Shown one piece after another: positions 6,930 through 15,324 of a stretch of DNA of 38,550 nucleotides (its first letter is position 1; every line of letters begins with the position of its first letter). The position numbers and the translations under genes are program-made. This DNA comes from Rhizobacter sp. OV335 (GTDB lineage: Bacteria > Pseudomonadota > Gammaproteobacteria > Burkholderiales > Burkholderiaceae_C): positions 1 through 38,550 of the forward strand of contig NZ_FRCQ01000045.1 of the NCBI RefSeq assembly GCF_900142965.1, given 5' to 3'. The notes beneath the pieces were generated by a model. That model saw only the letters and a program-made list of their open reading frames with translations. It was not told the DNA's origin and did no database searches.

Positions 6930-8633
6930 ATGTTCCCGACCTTCCGACTCTCGATGACGTGGCTGCACACCTGGTTCGGCCTGGTGCTCGGCTATGTGCT
7001 GATCGTCGTGTTCTTCTTCGGTTCGCTGTCGGTGTTCGACCGCGAGATCGACCGCTGGGCGATCCCCGAGACGCGCTTCGCGCCGCAGCCGATGTCGTCG
7101 TTCGACACGATGCTCGCGCCGATCTTCGCGCGCATGTCGCCCGAGGCCGACGAGTTGCAGGCCGCCGCGAAGCGCGTCAGCGGCCCGCTGCCGAAGGCGC
7201 TCGCGCCGATGAACTGGGGCGCCTACACGACGCACCGCGATCCGGTGCTGTCGCTGTATGCCGAGTACGCGGTGCCGAACAACCCGGACGACCCCGACGA
7301 CCACGTGCACGGCCACGTGACGATCGACCCGCGCAACGGCCGCCTGCTGCCCGACGACCAGCTGAAGATCGGCAGCGAGTTCTTCTACCCGATGCACTAC
7401 GGGCTGAACCTGACCTGGAAGGACCTCGGCTACTGGATCGTCGGCTTCGCGGCGCTGGTGATGCTGGCGGCGCAGGTCTCGGGCGTGGTGATCCACCGCC
7501 GGCTGTTCCGCGAGCTGTTCACCTTCCGCCCGCGCAAGCATGTGCAGCGCAGCACGCTCGACCTGCACAACCTGACCGGCGTGGTCGCGTTGCCCTTCCA
7601 CTTCATGTTCGCGCTGACCGGCCTGACGGTGTTCGCGAGCATCTACCTGCCGGTCTCCGAGACGCTTCTGAAGCCGCAGGCGATGGCGGCGGCGATGGCC
7701 GATGCCACGGCCAAGGGCCTGCCCTTCAAGCCGGCCGGCGTGCAGGCGCCGCTCGCATCGGTGGATGCGATGGTGATCGAGGCCAAGCGCCGCTGGGCCG
7801 CGCGCGGCATGCCCGGTGAGGTCGGCTACCTCTACGTCAACCACGTCGGCGACCGCAACAGCACCGTCACGCTGTACCGCGCCGGCAGCGACCGCGTGAC
7901 GCTGGTCGGCCAGCCGATCCACTTCGAAGGCAGCACCGGCCGCGTGCTGCTCGAGGAGCCGCCGCCGAGCGCGGTGGCCAGCGTCAACGACTTCCTGACC
8001 GGCCTGCACCTGCAGCATTTCGAGCACTGGCTGCTGCGCTGGTTCTACGTGTTCGGCGGGCTGATGGGCTGCATCTGCATCGCCACCGGCTTCATCTTCT
8101 TCGTCGAGAAGCGCAAGCGCCAGCATGCCAAGGCCGGCACCGGCGGTGCGCGCTGGGCCGATGCGGTGGCGGTGGCCACGGTGACCGGCATGCTGGTCGC
8201 GGCGCTGGCGATCCTGGTCGCCAACCGGCTGCTGCCCGCCGAGATGGCGCAGCGTGGCGACTGGGAGAAGGCGAGCTTCTGGGGCGCCTGGGTGCTGGCG
8301 GCCGCGCATGCGCTGTGGCGCAGCGCACCGGTGCGCGATGCGCGGCTGTCGCCGGCGTGGGCCGAGCAGTGCGCTGCGGTGGCCCTGCTCGCGTTCGCGG
8401 CGGTCGCGCTGAACTGGGTCACGACCGGCGACCATTTGATCAAGACACTCGCGGCGCGCTACTGGCCGGTGGCGGGGCTGGACCTGGCGCTGCTGGTCGT
8501 CGGCGCGATCGCCGCGACCGCCGCCGTCGGGCTGCGCCGCCGCGCACGCTCGGTCGTCGCGGTCGCCAAGGAAGATGAATTGGACGCGAACCAGGCCCCC
8601 ACCGCGGACCGGCAGGAGACCGCGAATGCATAA
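6930..8633 (+). CDS. PepSY-associated TM-domain protein (probable ferric-siderophore reductase/iron uptake)
   Basis: A 567-residue membrane protein of the PepSY_TM (PiuB-like) family. The first helix is at about 10-33 (TWFGLVLGYVLIVVFFFGSLSVFDREIDRW). Further helices lie around 168-190, 215-240 and 370-395, and a cluster of helices makes up the last 170 residues. A long periplasmic segment between helices 1 and 2 carries the PepSY-like region. Conserved histidines sit next to the helices (WLHTW, VVIHRRLF, LHNLTG, LHLQHFEHW), as in family members proposed to reduce iron in the siderophore complex. ATG at 6930 follows a GAGG ribosome site. The 3' end overlaps the DUF3325 gene by 8 nt. Confidence 0.88.
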   Translation: MFPTFRLSMTWLHTWFGLVLGYVLIVVFFFGSLSVFDREIDRWAIPETRFAPQPMSSFDTMLAPIFARMSPEADELQAAAKRVSGPLPKALAPMNWGAYTTHRDPVLSLYAEYAVPNNPDDPDDHVHGHVTIDPRNGRLLPDDQLKIGSEFFYPMHYGLNLTWKDLGYWIVGFAALVMLAAQVSGVVIHRRLFRELFTFRPRKHVQRSTLDLHNLTGVVALPFHFMFALTGLTVFASIYLPVSETLLKPQAMAAAMADATAKGLPFKPAGVQAPLASVDAMVIEAKRRWAARGMPGEVGYLYVNHVGDRNSTVTLYRAGSDRVTLVGQPIHFEGSTGRVLLEEPPPSAVASVNDFLTGLHLQHFEHWLLRWFYVFGGLMGCICIATGFIFFVEKRKRQHAKAGTGGARWADAVAVATVTGMLVAALAILVANRLLPAEMAQRGDWEKASFWGAWVLAAAHALWRSAPVRDARLSPAWAEQCAAVALLAFAAVALNWVTTGDHLIKTLAARYWPVAGLDLALLVVGAIAATAAVGLRRRARSVVAVAKEDELDANQAPTADRQETANA

Positions 8634-8949
8634 GGCGCTGCTATTGACCCTCGCGCTGCTGTGCAGCGCCGGCGGCATCGCGTGGCTGGCGCTCGCGATG
8701 GAGGTGCACTGGCAGCAGGCGCGCGGCACCGCCGCCGGCCCGGGCCGGCGCACCGCGATCGGCTTGCGCGCGCTGGGCGGCGTGGCGCTGGCCGTGTCGT
8801 TCGGCGTCTGCCTGCTCGCCGACCACGCGACGATGGCCGTGCTGGTGTGGGTGATGTCGCTCGGGGCGTCCGCGCTGCTGGTGGCGCTGACGCTGGCGTG
8901 GCGGCCAAGCTGGCTGTCAGGGCTCGTGGCCTGGGCCGACCGTGGCTGA
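8626..8949 (+). CDS. DUF3325 family small membrane protein
   Basis: A 107-residue protein with three hydrophobic helices (about 3-24, 45-67, 70-92). The DUF3325 family is the usual third partner after DUF3649 and PepSY_TM proteins in iron-uptake clusters; its function is unknown. The ATG at 8626 lies inside the end of the PepSY gene (shared ATGCATAA), which implies translational coupling. An earlier in-frame ATG at 8575 would start inside the PepSY gene and lacks support. After its stop, 219 nt (8950-9168) hold no gene or clear site. Confidence 0.8.
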   Translation: MHKALLLTLALLCSAGGIAWLALAMEVHWQQARGTAAGPGRRTAIGLRALGGVALAVSFGVCLLADHATMAVLVWVMSLGASALLVALTLAWRPSWLSGLVAWADRG

Positions 8950-9168
8950 GCGCGGCGCTTTCCCGACGAGCCAACGACCCGACAGGTAGTCCGGCAGGCG
9001 CGACACGAGGGAATCCAGGAAAGGACGACCTCAATTGCATCTGAAGCAGCTCAAGCGCCATCAAAGACGGCTCATGCGCCGGTGCATGCCGTTTGCCGCA
9101 TCGCTCGCTCGAATGCGACGGTGACACCCAGAATCTGGCCGATCATTCGCCGCTGGAAAGAACCTCGC

Positions 9169-9741
9169 ATGACCCTGAAATCACTGCTCGCCGCCATCGG
9201 CGTCGCGCTGCTCGCCACCTCGCTCGGCGCGGCCAACTCCACGCTGCCCGAAGGCTGGATGCGCGCCGGCGATGCCGCCGCCTGCCGCCACGGCGTGCGC
9301 GCCGCGAGCGCCGCACCGACGCCGCGCGTCTTCTTCATCGACTGCCCGGCGCAGACCACCGGCTTCGCGACCGTGATGCAGCAGGTGTCGGCCGGGCGCC
9401 ATGCCGGCCACCGCCTGCGATTGCGCGCGCAGCTGAAGACCACCGAGGTACAAGGCTGGGCCGGCGTCTGGCTGCGCGCCGACAAGGGCGGCAGGTCGGT
9501 GGCCTTCGACAACATGCAGGGCCGCGCACTGCACGGCAGCACCGATTGGCAGGCGATCGACGTGGTGCTCGACATTCCGCCCGGCGCCGAGACGCTGAGC
9601 TTCGGCTTTCTCACCGAAGGCGCCGGGCAGGCCGATGCGACGCAGTTCAGCCTCGACCCGGTCGGCACCGACGTGCCGGTCACGGCCATGGCCTCGGCAC
9701 CGCTGACGCGCATCGAGCCGCAGCACCTGAGCCCGCCGTGA
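9169..9741 (+). CDS. Secreted protein of unknown function, coupled to a LytS/LytTR pair
   Basis: A 190-residue protein with a Sec signal peptide (about 1-20, MTLKSLLAAIGVALLATSLG). The mature part is beta-rich: LRLRAQLKTTEVQGWAGVWL, then a conserved-looking FDNMQGRALHGSTDW block and VVLDIPPGAETLSFGFLTEG, with the final QFSLDPV strand typical of a carbohydrate-binding-like jelly roll. ATG at 9169 follows GGAAAG; an upstream in-frame ATG at 9082 would destroy the signal peptide. Its TGA overlaps the GTG start of the histidine kinase gene. Coupling suggests a periplasmic accessory or sensing subunit for that kinase, which is inference. I do not recognise a named family. Confidence 0.75.
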   Translation: MTLKSLLAAIGVALLATSLGAANSTLPEGWMRAGDAAACRHGVRAASAAPTPRVFFIDCPAQTTGFATVMQQVSAGRHAGHRLRLRAQLKTTEVQGWAGVWLRADKGGRSVAFDNMQGRALHGSTDWQAIDVVLDIPPGAETLSFGFLTEGAGQADATQFSLDPVGTDVPVTAMASAPLTRIEPQHLSPP

Positions 9742-10757
9742 CGGCGGCGCCGCTCGACGACTTCGTCCTCGAAGGGCGCTGGCGCAACGCGTTCATCGGT
9801 CTGCTGCTGATGGCCGCTGCCGCCGTGCCGTGGCGCGACCACCCGGCCTGGCGGCTCGCGCTCGCACTGTGGATCGGCTACGGCGTCGCGTTCATGCTGC
9901 TGGCCACGACACGCACGCCCCTGCGCTGGTGGATCGCCGCGCCCGTGGCGTGGCTCGCCGGCAGCGCGAGCGGCTGGGCCTTCGACCGCGCCACCGGCGG
10001 CGGGCCTGCCGACACGCTCGCCCGCGCCGCGCTGCACGGCGTGTTCTGCGGCCTGTGGATCGGCGTGCCGGTCGCGCAGTCGCTGGCCCGCCGGGCAACG
10101 GCACGGCGCGCCGAAGCCGAACGCGCGCGCCTGCAGGCCGAGCTGATGAGCCTGCAGGCGCAGATCGAACCGCATTTCCTGTTCAACACGCTGGCCACCT
10201 TGCGCAGCCTGGTGCGCCAGGGGTCCGCGCAGGCGCTGCCCTTGCTCGATGGCATCACCGGCCTGCTGCAGACGGCGTTGCCGCAGGTGCGCGAGCCGAT
10301 GTCGCGGGTCGAGCGCGAGCTGCAGATGGTCGAGCAGTACCTCGGCGTCATGGCGATCCGCCTCGGGCCGCGGCTGCGCTGGCGCGTCGACGGCAGCGCC
10401 GAATCGCTGGCGCTGCCGATCGCCCCGCTGCTGCTGCAGCCGCTGGTCGAGAACGCGCTGCGCCATGGTGTGGAACCCGATGAAGCCGGCGGCGAGGTGC
10501 AGGTGAGCGCGCGTTGCGACGCCGGCCGCCTTCACCTGCGCGTGCGCAACACCGGGCGTCCGCTCGACCTCGCCACACGCGCAACAACGGCCGGAAACGG
10601 CCTCGCGCTGCGCAACCTGCGCGAGCGCCTGCACGCGCTGCACGGCGATCAAGCCGGCCTGACCCTGCACCGCGACACCGACGGCGCCACGCTCGCCGAC
10701 ATCGCCCTTCCCCTCCCCGACAAGCCCCATGCCGACAGCCCTGCTCGCCGACGATGA
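9738..10757 (+). CDS. LytS/AlgZ-type sensor histidine kinase
   Basis: A 339-residue membrane kinase. Four hydrophobic helices occupy about 18-115, with no extended periplasmic domain. The His_kinase motif QIEPHFLFN carries the phospho-acceptor His146. The ATPase N-box QPLVENALRHG (about 235-245) and a G-box GNGLALRNLRERL (about 283-295) follow. The start is GTG at 9738 in a GTGA overlap with the secreted-protein gene. Its last 29 nt overlap the LytTR regulator gene. With so little periplasmic sequence of its own, it may depend on the co-encoded secreted protein or on membrane cues for its signal. Confidence 0.9.
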   Translation: MTAAPLDDFVLEGRWRNAFIGLLLMAAAAVPWRDHPAWRLALALWIGYGVAFMLLATTRTPLRWWIAAPVAWLAGSASGWAFDRATGGGPADTLARAALHGVFCGLWIGVPVAQSLARRATARRAEAERARLQAELMSLQAQIEPHFLFNTLATLRSLVRQGSAQALPLLDGITGLLQTALPQVREPMSRVERELQMVEQYLGVMAIRLGPRLRWRVDGSAESLALPIAPLLLQPLVENALRHGVEPDEAGGEVQVSARCDAGRLHLRVRNTGRPLDLATRATTAGNGLALRNLRERLHALHGDQAGLTLHRDTDGATLADIALPLPDKPHADSPARRR

Positions 10758-11433
10758 ACCCGTGCTGCTCGACGAGCTTCGATCGCTGCTGGCCGAGGCC
10801 TGGCCCGAGCTGCAGATCGTCGCGACCGCCGGCACCGGCAGCCAGGCGCGCCGGCTGCTCGACGAGCACACGCCGGACATCGCCTTCCTCGATGTGCGCA
10901 TGCCCGGCATCGACGGCTTGAGTGTCGCGGCGCTGGCGCCGGCCCGTACCCGCGTGGTCTTCGTCACGGCGCATGCCGAACATGCGCTGCAGGCCTTCGA
11001 GCACGAGGCGGCCGACTACCTGCAGAAGCCCGTCACGCCGGCACGTCTGGCTCGCACGGTGCAACGCCTGCGCCGCTCGCCGGCGGCACAAGCGCCCGCC
11101 GAGGCCCGCCTGCGCTTCCTGCACGCATGGTCGGGCCTGACGATGCGCGTGATCGAGGTCGACGAGGTCGCGGTACTGCGTTCGGACCTGCGGCACACGC
11201 AGGCGATCGCGCGCGACGGCACGGTGCTGCTGCTGCGCACCCCGCTGGCGGAGCTGCTGCCGCAGCTCGACGACGCGGTGTTCTGGCCCATCCACCGCGG
11301 CATCGTGATCAATGCGCGCTGCATCGAGCGTGTCGAGCGCGGCGACGACGGCGAGCTCGTCGTGCGCCAGCACGGATTGGCGGTGCCGCTGCCGGTCAGC
11401 CGCAGCCAGCGCGGGCGCTTTCGCGGCATGTGA
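10729..11433 (+). CDS. LytTR-family response regulator
   Basis: A 234-residue two-domain regulator. The receiver (1-120) has the acidic pair Asp8-Asp9, phospho-acceptor Asp55 in FLDVRMPG and Lys100 in DYLQKPV. The LytTR DNA-binding domain (about 128-232) ends with VFWPIHRGIVINARCIERVER and LPVSRSQRGRFRG, matching the family. It overlaps the kinase gene by 29 nt, so it is the cognate partner. LytTR regulators bind paired direct repeats; I found no clear candidate within this cluster. Targets are unknown, although AlgR-type regulators often control exopolysaccharide and motility. Confidence 0.93.
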   Translation: MPTALLADDEPVLLDELRSLLAEAWPELQIVATAGTGSQARRLLDEHTPDIAFLDVRMPGIDGLSVAALAPARTRVVFVTAHAEHALQAFEHEAADYLQKPVTPARLARTVQRLRRSPAAQAPAEARLRFLHAWSGLTMRVIEVDEVAVLRSDLRHTQAIARDGTVLLLRTPLAELLPQLDDAVFWPIHRGIVINARCIERVERGDDGELVVRQHGLAVPLPVSRSQRGRFRGM

Positions 11434-11445
11434 TGCCGCGCGTTG

Positions 11446-13173
11446 TCAGTCCTCGGCGCTGAACAGGGTTGCGGGCAACTCGAGCAGGCGCAGCACCGGA
11501 TACAGACGCCATTCGGGTTCGGCATACCGCTGCGCCGCGAGGAAGATGAAGCCGAGCACCGCTTCCCGGTCGCCCAGCAGATCCGGATGCTCGGCCTTCC
11601 ACGCCTCGAAGCGCGCACGCAGCCCCGGCTCGGCATCCAGCAGCCGCTCGGCCTCGTCCTCGAACACGTAGTCGCTGAAGCTCTCCTTCTTGTCGAGCAC
11701 GCTGTCGAAGAACGCCCAGCGGAAGAAACTGTCGATGCCCAGCGGCTCCAGCACCTCGACGATGAAGCGATCGTGCGGTCCGCCGAGCGGGACCAGCCAA
11801 TCGCCCTCTGCGACGTCGGCGGTGCGCATCACGGTCTCGACCTCCAGCACGTCGTGCAGGTGCCGGCCCTCGAACGGCATTCGCCGCTTGTCGAAGCGCG
11901 TGATGCGGCAAGCCTCGGCCGGCACGCGGCCCGCGCGCAATGCACGCTGCAGCGGCACGCCGTGCCCCTGCAGACGCAGCGCCACGTCATGCCAGGCCTG
12001 CGGCAGCAGGTAAGCGCGCGGCGGCACCGCGCTGACGGTGGTGCGGTAGCGGTCAAAGTACGGGATGTCTTTCACCCACGGCGCGCCGCGGTCGTAGCGC
12101 AGCCGCTGGTAGCTGCCGAGGCGGCTCGGTTCGTGCACCGCCGTGAAGCCGCTGAAGCGGAACGGCCGGCTGCGCTGCCGATCGAGCGACCAATCGAGCG
12201 CGACCGGTGCGCCACCTGCGATGGCCGCCCGGTCGGCCGCCCGCGCGGCGCGGATCGCATCGCCATGCGCCACCGTGTGCGCGAGTGCCGCCTCCACCAG
12301 CGCGCGCGTGCCGTGGTAGCGCGCCTCGAAGGCCTTCAGCATGTGCGTCTCGGGCATGAAGCCGATCGTGTGGTGCAGCGCCGCGTAGCCGGTCGAGAAG
12401 CGCGGCGAATCGAGGAAATCGGCGATACCGTCGTCCGGAATCTCCTGCAGCGGGTTCACGTACGGGCACATCGGGAAGCCGCGCTCGGCCATGTCGGCGT
12501 ACAGCGCCGGCAGCATCGTCTCGCGCAGGTGCTCGCCGGTGCGGCCGCCGAGCTTGTCGGGCTGGGTCGCGATCAGCGTCACCACATGCTGGTAGTCGGC
12601 GCCGTTCGAGGTGTGGGTGTCGACCATCACGTCGGGGTCCCAGCGGGTGAACACTTGCGCGAAGCTGCGGGTGTTCAGGCTGTCGGCCTTGATGAAATCG
12701 CGGTTCAGGTCGAGGTGGCGCGCATTGCCTCGAAACCCGAAGGCCTCCGGCCCGTTCTGGTTGACGCGGCTGGTGTCGTGCCGGTTCAGCGCGCCATCGA
12801 CGTTGTAGACCGGGATGAAGACCAGCACCGTGCGCCCGAGCGCCGCGCGCCGTGCCGGGTCGAGGCACAGGTCGCGCAACAGGGCCATGCAGGCATCGAC
12901 GCCCTCGGGCTCGCCGGGGTGGATGCCGTTGTTGTTGAAGAACACCGAGCGACCGGCAGCCTTCACCGCGGGCGGATCGAAGACACCGTCGTTCGAGAAC
13001 ACGCCGACGTGGATCGGCACGCCGCCATCCGACCGGCCGGCCTCGTCGAAGCGCAGCCACGACGGGAAGGCCCGTGCCAGCCGCTGGTGGAAATCGATGC
13101 AGTCGCGCCAGGTCGTGGTCTGGTTGCCGTTGCCCCGCTCGAACGGCGTGGCCCAGTCGTCATGGATGTTCAT
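11446..13173 (-). CDS. M14-family zinc carboxypeptidase
   Basis: A 575-residue cytoplasmic-type protein with no signal peptide. HPGEPEG near residue 90 gives the zinc ligands His and Glu, VDTHTSNG supplies the third ligand His, and MPETHMLK near 300 has the Glu that serves as general base in M14 peptidases. Conserved NVDGALNR and LDLNRDF blocks agree with the family. The roughly 200-residue C-terminal extension is beyond the catalytic core. The start is ambiguous: GTG (13176) and ATG (13173) are adjacent, and ATG is preferred. It converges with the LytTR regulator gene (12-nt gap) and is divergent from the DUF1801 gene. Peptide or cell-wall substrate is unknown. Confidence 0.88.
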   Translation of the reverse strand: MNIHDDWATPFERGNGNQTTTWRDCIDFHQRLARAFPSWLRFDEAGRSDGGVPIHVGVFSNDGVFDPPAVKAAGRSVFFNNNGIHPGEPEGVDACMALLRDLCLDPARRAALGRTVLVFIPVYNVDGALNRHDTSRVNQNGPEAFGFRGNARHLDLNRDFIKADSLNTRSFAQVFTRWDPDVMVDTHTSNGADYQHVVTLIATQPDKLGGRTGEHLRETMLPALYADMAERGFPMCPYVNPLQEIPDDGIADFLDSPRFSTGYAALHHTIGFMPETHMLKAFEARYHGTRALVEAALAHTVAHGDAIRAARAADRAAIAGGAPVALDWSLDRQRSRPFRFSGFTAVHEPSRLGSYQRLRYDRGAPWVKDIPYFDRYRTTVSAVPPRAYLLPQAWHDVALRLQGHGVPLQRALRAGRVPAEACRITRFDKRRMPFEGRHLHDVLEVETVMRTADVAEGDWLVPLGGPHDRFIVEVLEPLGIDSFFRWAFFDSVLDKKESFSDYVFEDEAERLLDAEPGLRARFEAWKAEHPDLLGDREAVLGFIFLAAQRYAEPEWRLYPVLRLLELPATLFSAED

Positions 13174-13228
13174 CACCGCAGTCTAGGCGGTACGATGCCG
13201 GCCTCAAGAAATCGAGCCGAGGATTGCG

Positions 13229-13597
13229 ATGCCCACTCCCTCCGAACTCATCGACGAGAAGATCGAAGGCCTGGCCGACTGGCGCGGCGAGATGCTCGCC
13301 ACGCTGCGCGCGCTGATCCTGAAGGCCGACCCCGGCGTGACCGAGGACTGGAAGTGGAGCACGGCGGCCTGGTCGCACCACGGCTTGATCTGCACCGGCG
13401 AAACCTACAAGAAGGCGGTGAAGCTGACCTTCGCGAAGGGTGCCTCGGTGCCCGACCCGGCCAAGCTCTTCAACAGCAGCCTCGACGGCAACGTCCGCCG
13501 CGCGATCGACTTCCACGAAGGCGACAAGCCGGACGCCACCGCGCTGAAGGCGCTGTTCCGCGCGGCGATCGCGGTCAACAAGGCCGCGGGCACGTGA
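13229..13597 (+). CDS. DUF1801 domain protein
   Basis: A 122-residue soluble protein. Motifs LIDEKIEGLADWRGEMLATLR, EDWKWSTAAWSHHGLICTG and KLTFAKGASVPDP match the DUF1801 (YdhG-like) fold, which is related to the frataxin/CyaY shape in some classifications. Members are small, widespread and without proven function. It stands alone, divergent from the M14 peptidase gene (55-nt gap) and convergent with the hydrolase gene at 13650. A TACGAT hexamer at 13191 may be its -10, but no -35 is evident. Confidence 0.85.
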   Translation: MPTPSELIDEKIEGLADWRGEMLATLRALILKADPGVTEDWKWSTAAWSHHGLICTGETYKKAVKLTFAKGASVPDPAKLFNSSLDGNVRRAIDFHEGDKPDATALKALFRAAIAVNKAAGT

Positions 13598-13649
13598 GCC
13601 CGCAGCGTCCGCCTGCAGGTCGAAGCCGGGTCAGCCGCAGGATGAATGC

Positions 13650-15236
13650 TCAGCCGCCGACATGCACCGTCACCACCGCGGCGCCGACACCGCCGCGCCC
13701 GTCGGTCACCACGTAGATGAAGTAGTCGGTGCCGCTGGTCATGCCGGCGGGCGGCGTGTAGGTGACGGTGCGGCCGTTCAGCACCGCCTGGCCGCCGAAG
13801 CTGGTCGCCGTGCCGGGCAAGGCGTACGAGAGATGAGCCCTGTGCTGATCGTGCGCGAGCCCCGCCAGGTGAACTTGCACGGGCACGCCGGCGGCCGTGC
13901 TGACCTCGGCGAAGGCGGCGTGCGGCGGCTTGTCGTGCCCGAGCGCTGCGACGCGCTGGTCGAACCAGGTGGTGAGGTAGCCGAGCACGGTGTTCTCGAT
14001 GCCCATGTAGCCGTGGAAATTCAGCGGCCCGCAGACATCCGGCGACACGCCGTTGCCCGTGGCCGTGACGCGCACGCCGCCGCTGGCGATGTTGAACGAC
14101 GGCCCCTTGCCCTGGACGAGCAGGCTCTCGTAGAACATGCGCGAACCGGTCGGCGTGGAAGCGATGCAGCCGTCCTGCTCATGCCACAGCACGTGCGTCG
14201 GGCGGTGCACGTAGTCGGCTATCAGGTTCGGCACGCTGGGCTTGCCCACCCACAGGCGGCGGCCGTTGTCGTTCGAATCGAAGGTGACGGTGCTGGAGGT
14301 GGAGATGCCGGTGGCGATCAGGTTCTGCGCCACCACCGAGATCGAACCGCGGCTGGTGCCCATCAGGAACACCGGCAGGTGGCGGGTGTCGAGCGACTTC
14401 AGCACCGTGAGGATGTCGACCGCGTGATCGACCGACACGCGGTAGAAGTCGGTCGCGGTGGTGACGTCGGTCGAGCCCGGCGGCACGCGGGGCCCGGGCA
14501 CCGGCCGGTCGAGTGCGACCGCGAGGTAGCCGGCGTCGGCCAGCAGTTGCGCGGTGCGCACGACGAAGTTGTTGGCGCCGCCGGTCACGTCGCCGGCGCC
14601 GGTGTCCAGGTTGCCGCGGATGGCCATGTTGAAGTCGCCGCCGCCGATCAGCACGACGACCGCTTTCGGCGCGCTGCCGTTGGACGGCCAGTTGACGAAA
14701 TAGTCCATCACCACCGGGCCGTCGATCGAGACGCGCGTGGGGGTCTGGCCGTAGTAGGCGCAGCCGTTGGACTTGGTGCGGCTCTCCAGCACGCCAGCCG
14801 GCGTGACGGTGCTGTCTTGCCGGCAGGTGGCGAGGGTCGCGTCGTCGTAGACCACGATGCGGGCCGTGCCGTCGACGGAGAGGCCGGCCCGGTCGGTGGC
14901 GCGGTAGGTGAAGGTGTCGACGCCCGCGGTGGCGGGGGCGGCGTAGGTGATGTGCTTGCCGTTCGCGGAGACGGCGGCCGAGCCGGTCAGCGGAGCGGAG
15001 AGCAGTTCGAGGTGGTGGTGGTCGTGTCGATCCGGGTCGTCGACGAGGGGCGTCAGGTTGACGATGGCGCCGGTGTGCACGGCGCGGCGCACGTCGGTGA
15101 AGGTGGGGGCATCGTTGGCGCGATGCCCGGCGCCGCGGGCCGCTTCGGCCGATGCAGTGGCAGGGCCGGGGTCGGCGCCTGCGGCAACCGCGAGTGAACA
15201 GAACGCCAGCGTGGCGAGCTTTGCTTTCAAGGTCAT
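13650..15236 (-). CDS. Secreted alpha/beta hydrolase flanked by Ig-like domains
   Basis: A 528-residue exported protein. Residues 1-30 form a Sec signal peptide. A cadherin/Big-like repeat spans about 43-132, with hallmarks GKHITYAAP and VDTFTYRATD. The central alpha/beta hydrolase (about 150-430) has VVLIGGGDF as oxyanion region, nucleophile elbow GTSRG with Ser295, Asp in HEQDGCIAS, and a late His in NFHGYMG. A second Ig-like repeat closes the protein (TYTPPAGMTSGTDYFIYVVTDGRGG). ATG at 15236 is chosen for its GGAGGAG ribosome site. An esterase or lipase acting outside the cell is likely. Ig-like modules on both sides are unusual. It sits 88 nt after the alginate-lyase-like gene. Confidence 0.82.
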   Translation of the reverse strand: MTLKAKLATLAFCSLAVAAGADPGPATASAEAARGAGHRANDAPTFTDVRRAVHTGAIVNLTPLVDDPDRHDHHHLELLSAPLTGSAAVSANGKHITYAAPATAGVDTFTYRATDRAGLSVDGTARIVVYDDATLATCRQDSTVTPAGVLESRTKSNGCAYYGQTPTRVSIDGPVVMDYFVNWPSNGSAPKAVVVLIGGGDFNMAIRGNLDTGAGDVTGGANNFVVRTAQLLADAGYLAVALDRPVPGPRVPPGSTDVTTATDFYRVSVDHAVDILTVLKSLDTRHLPVFLMGTSRGSISVVAQNLIATGISTSSTVTFDSNDNGRRLWVGKPSVPNLIADYVHRPTHVLWHEQDGCIASTPTGSRMFYESLLVQGKGPSFNIASGGVRVTATGNGVSPDVCGPLNFHGYMGIENTVLGYLTTWFDQRVAALGHDKPPHAAFAEVSTAAGVPVQVHLAGLAHDQHRAHLSYALPGTATSFGGQAVLNGRTVTYTPPAGMTSGTDYFIYVVTDGRGGVGAAVVTVHVGG

Positions 15237-15324
15237 GTGGGACTCCTCCGTGAGTGCCGGGAAGCGTAGCGGCAACGCGCGGAGGGCTCAAACCCCCTTG
15301 CGGGGGATTCGAGCGCCCAGAAGC

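Noticed and set aside
8950-9168. Possible gene in the gap between DUF3325 and the secreted-protein gene
   Set aside because: No frame on either strand has a ribosome site or recognisable motif; the in-frame ATG at 9082 only adds a non-signal extension.
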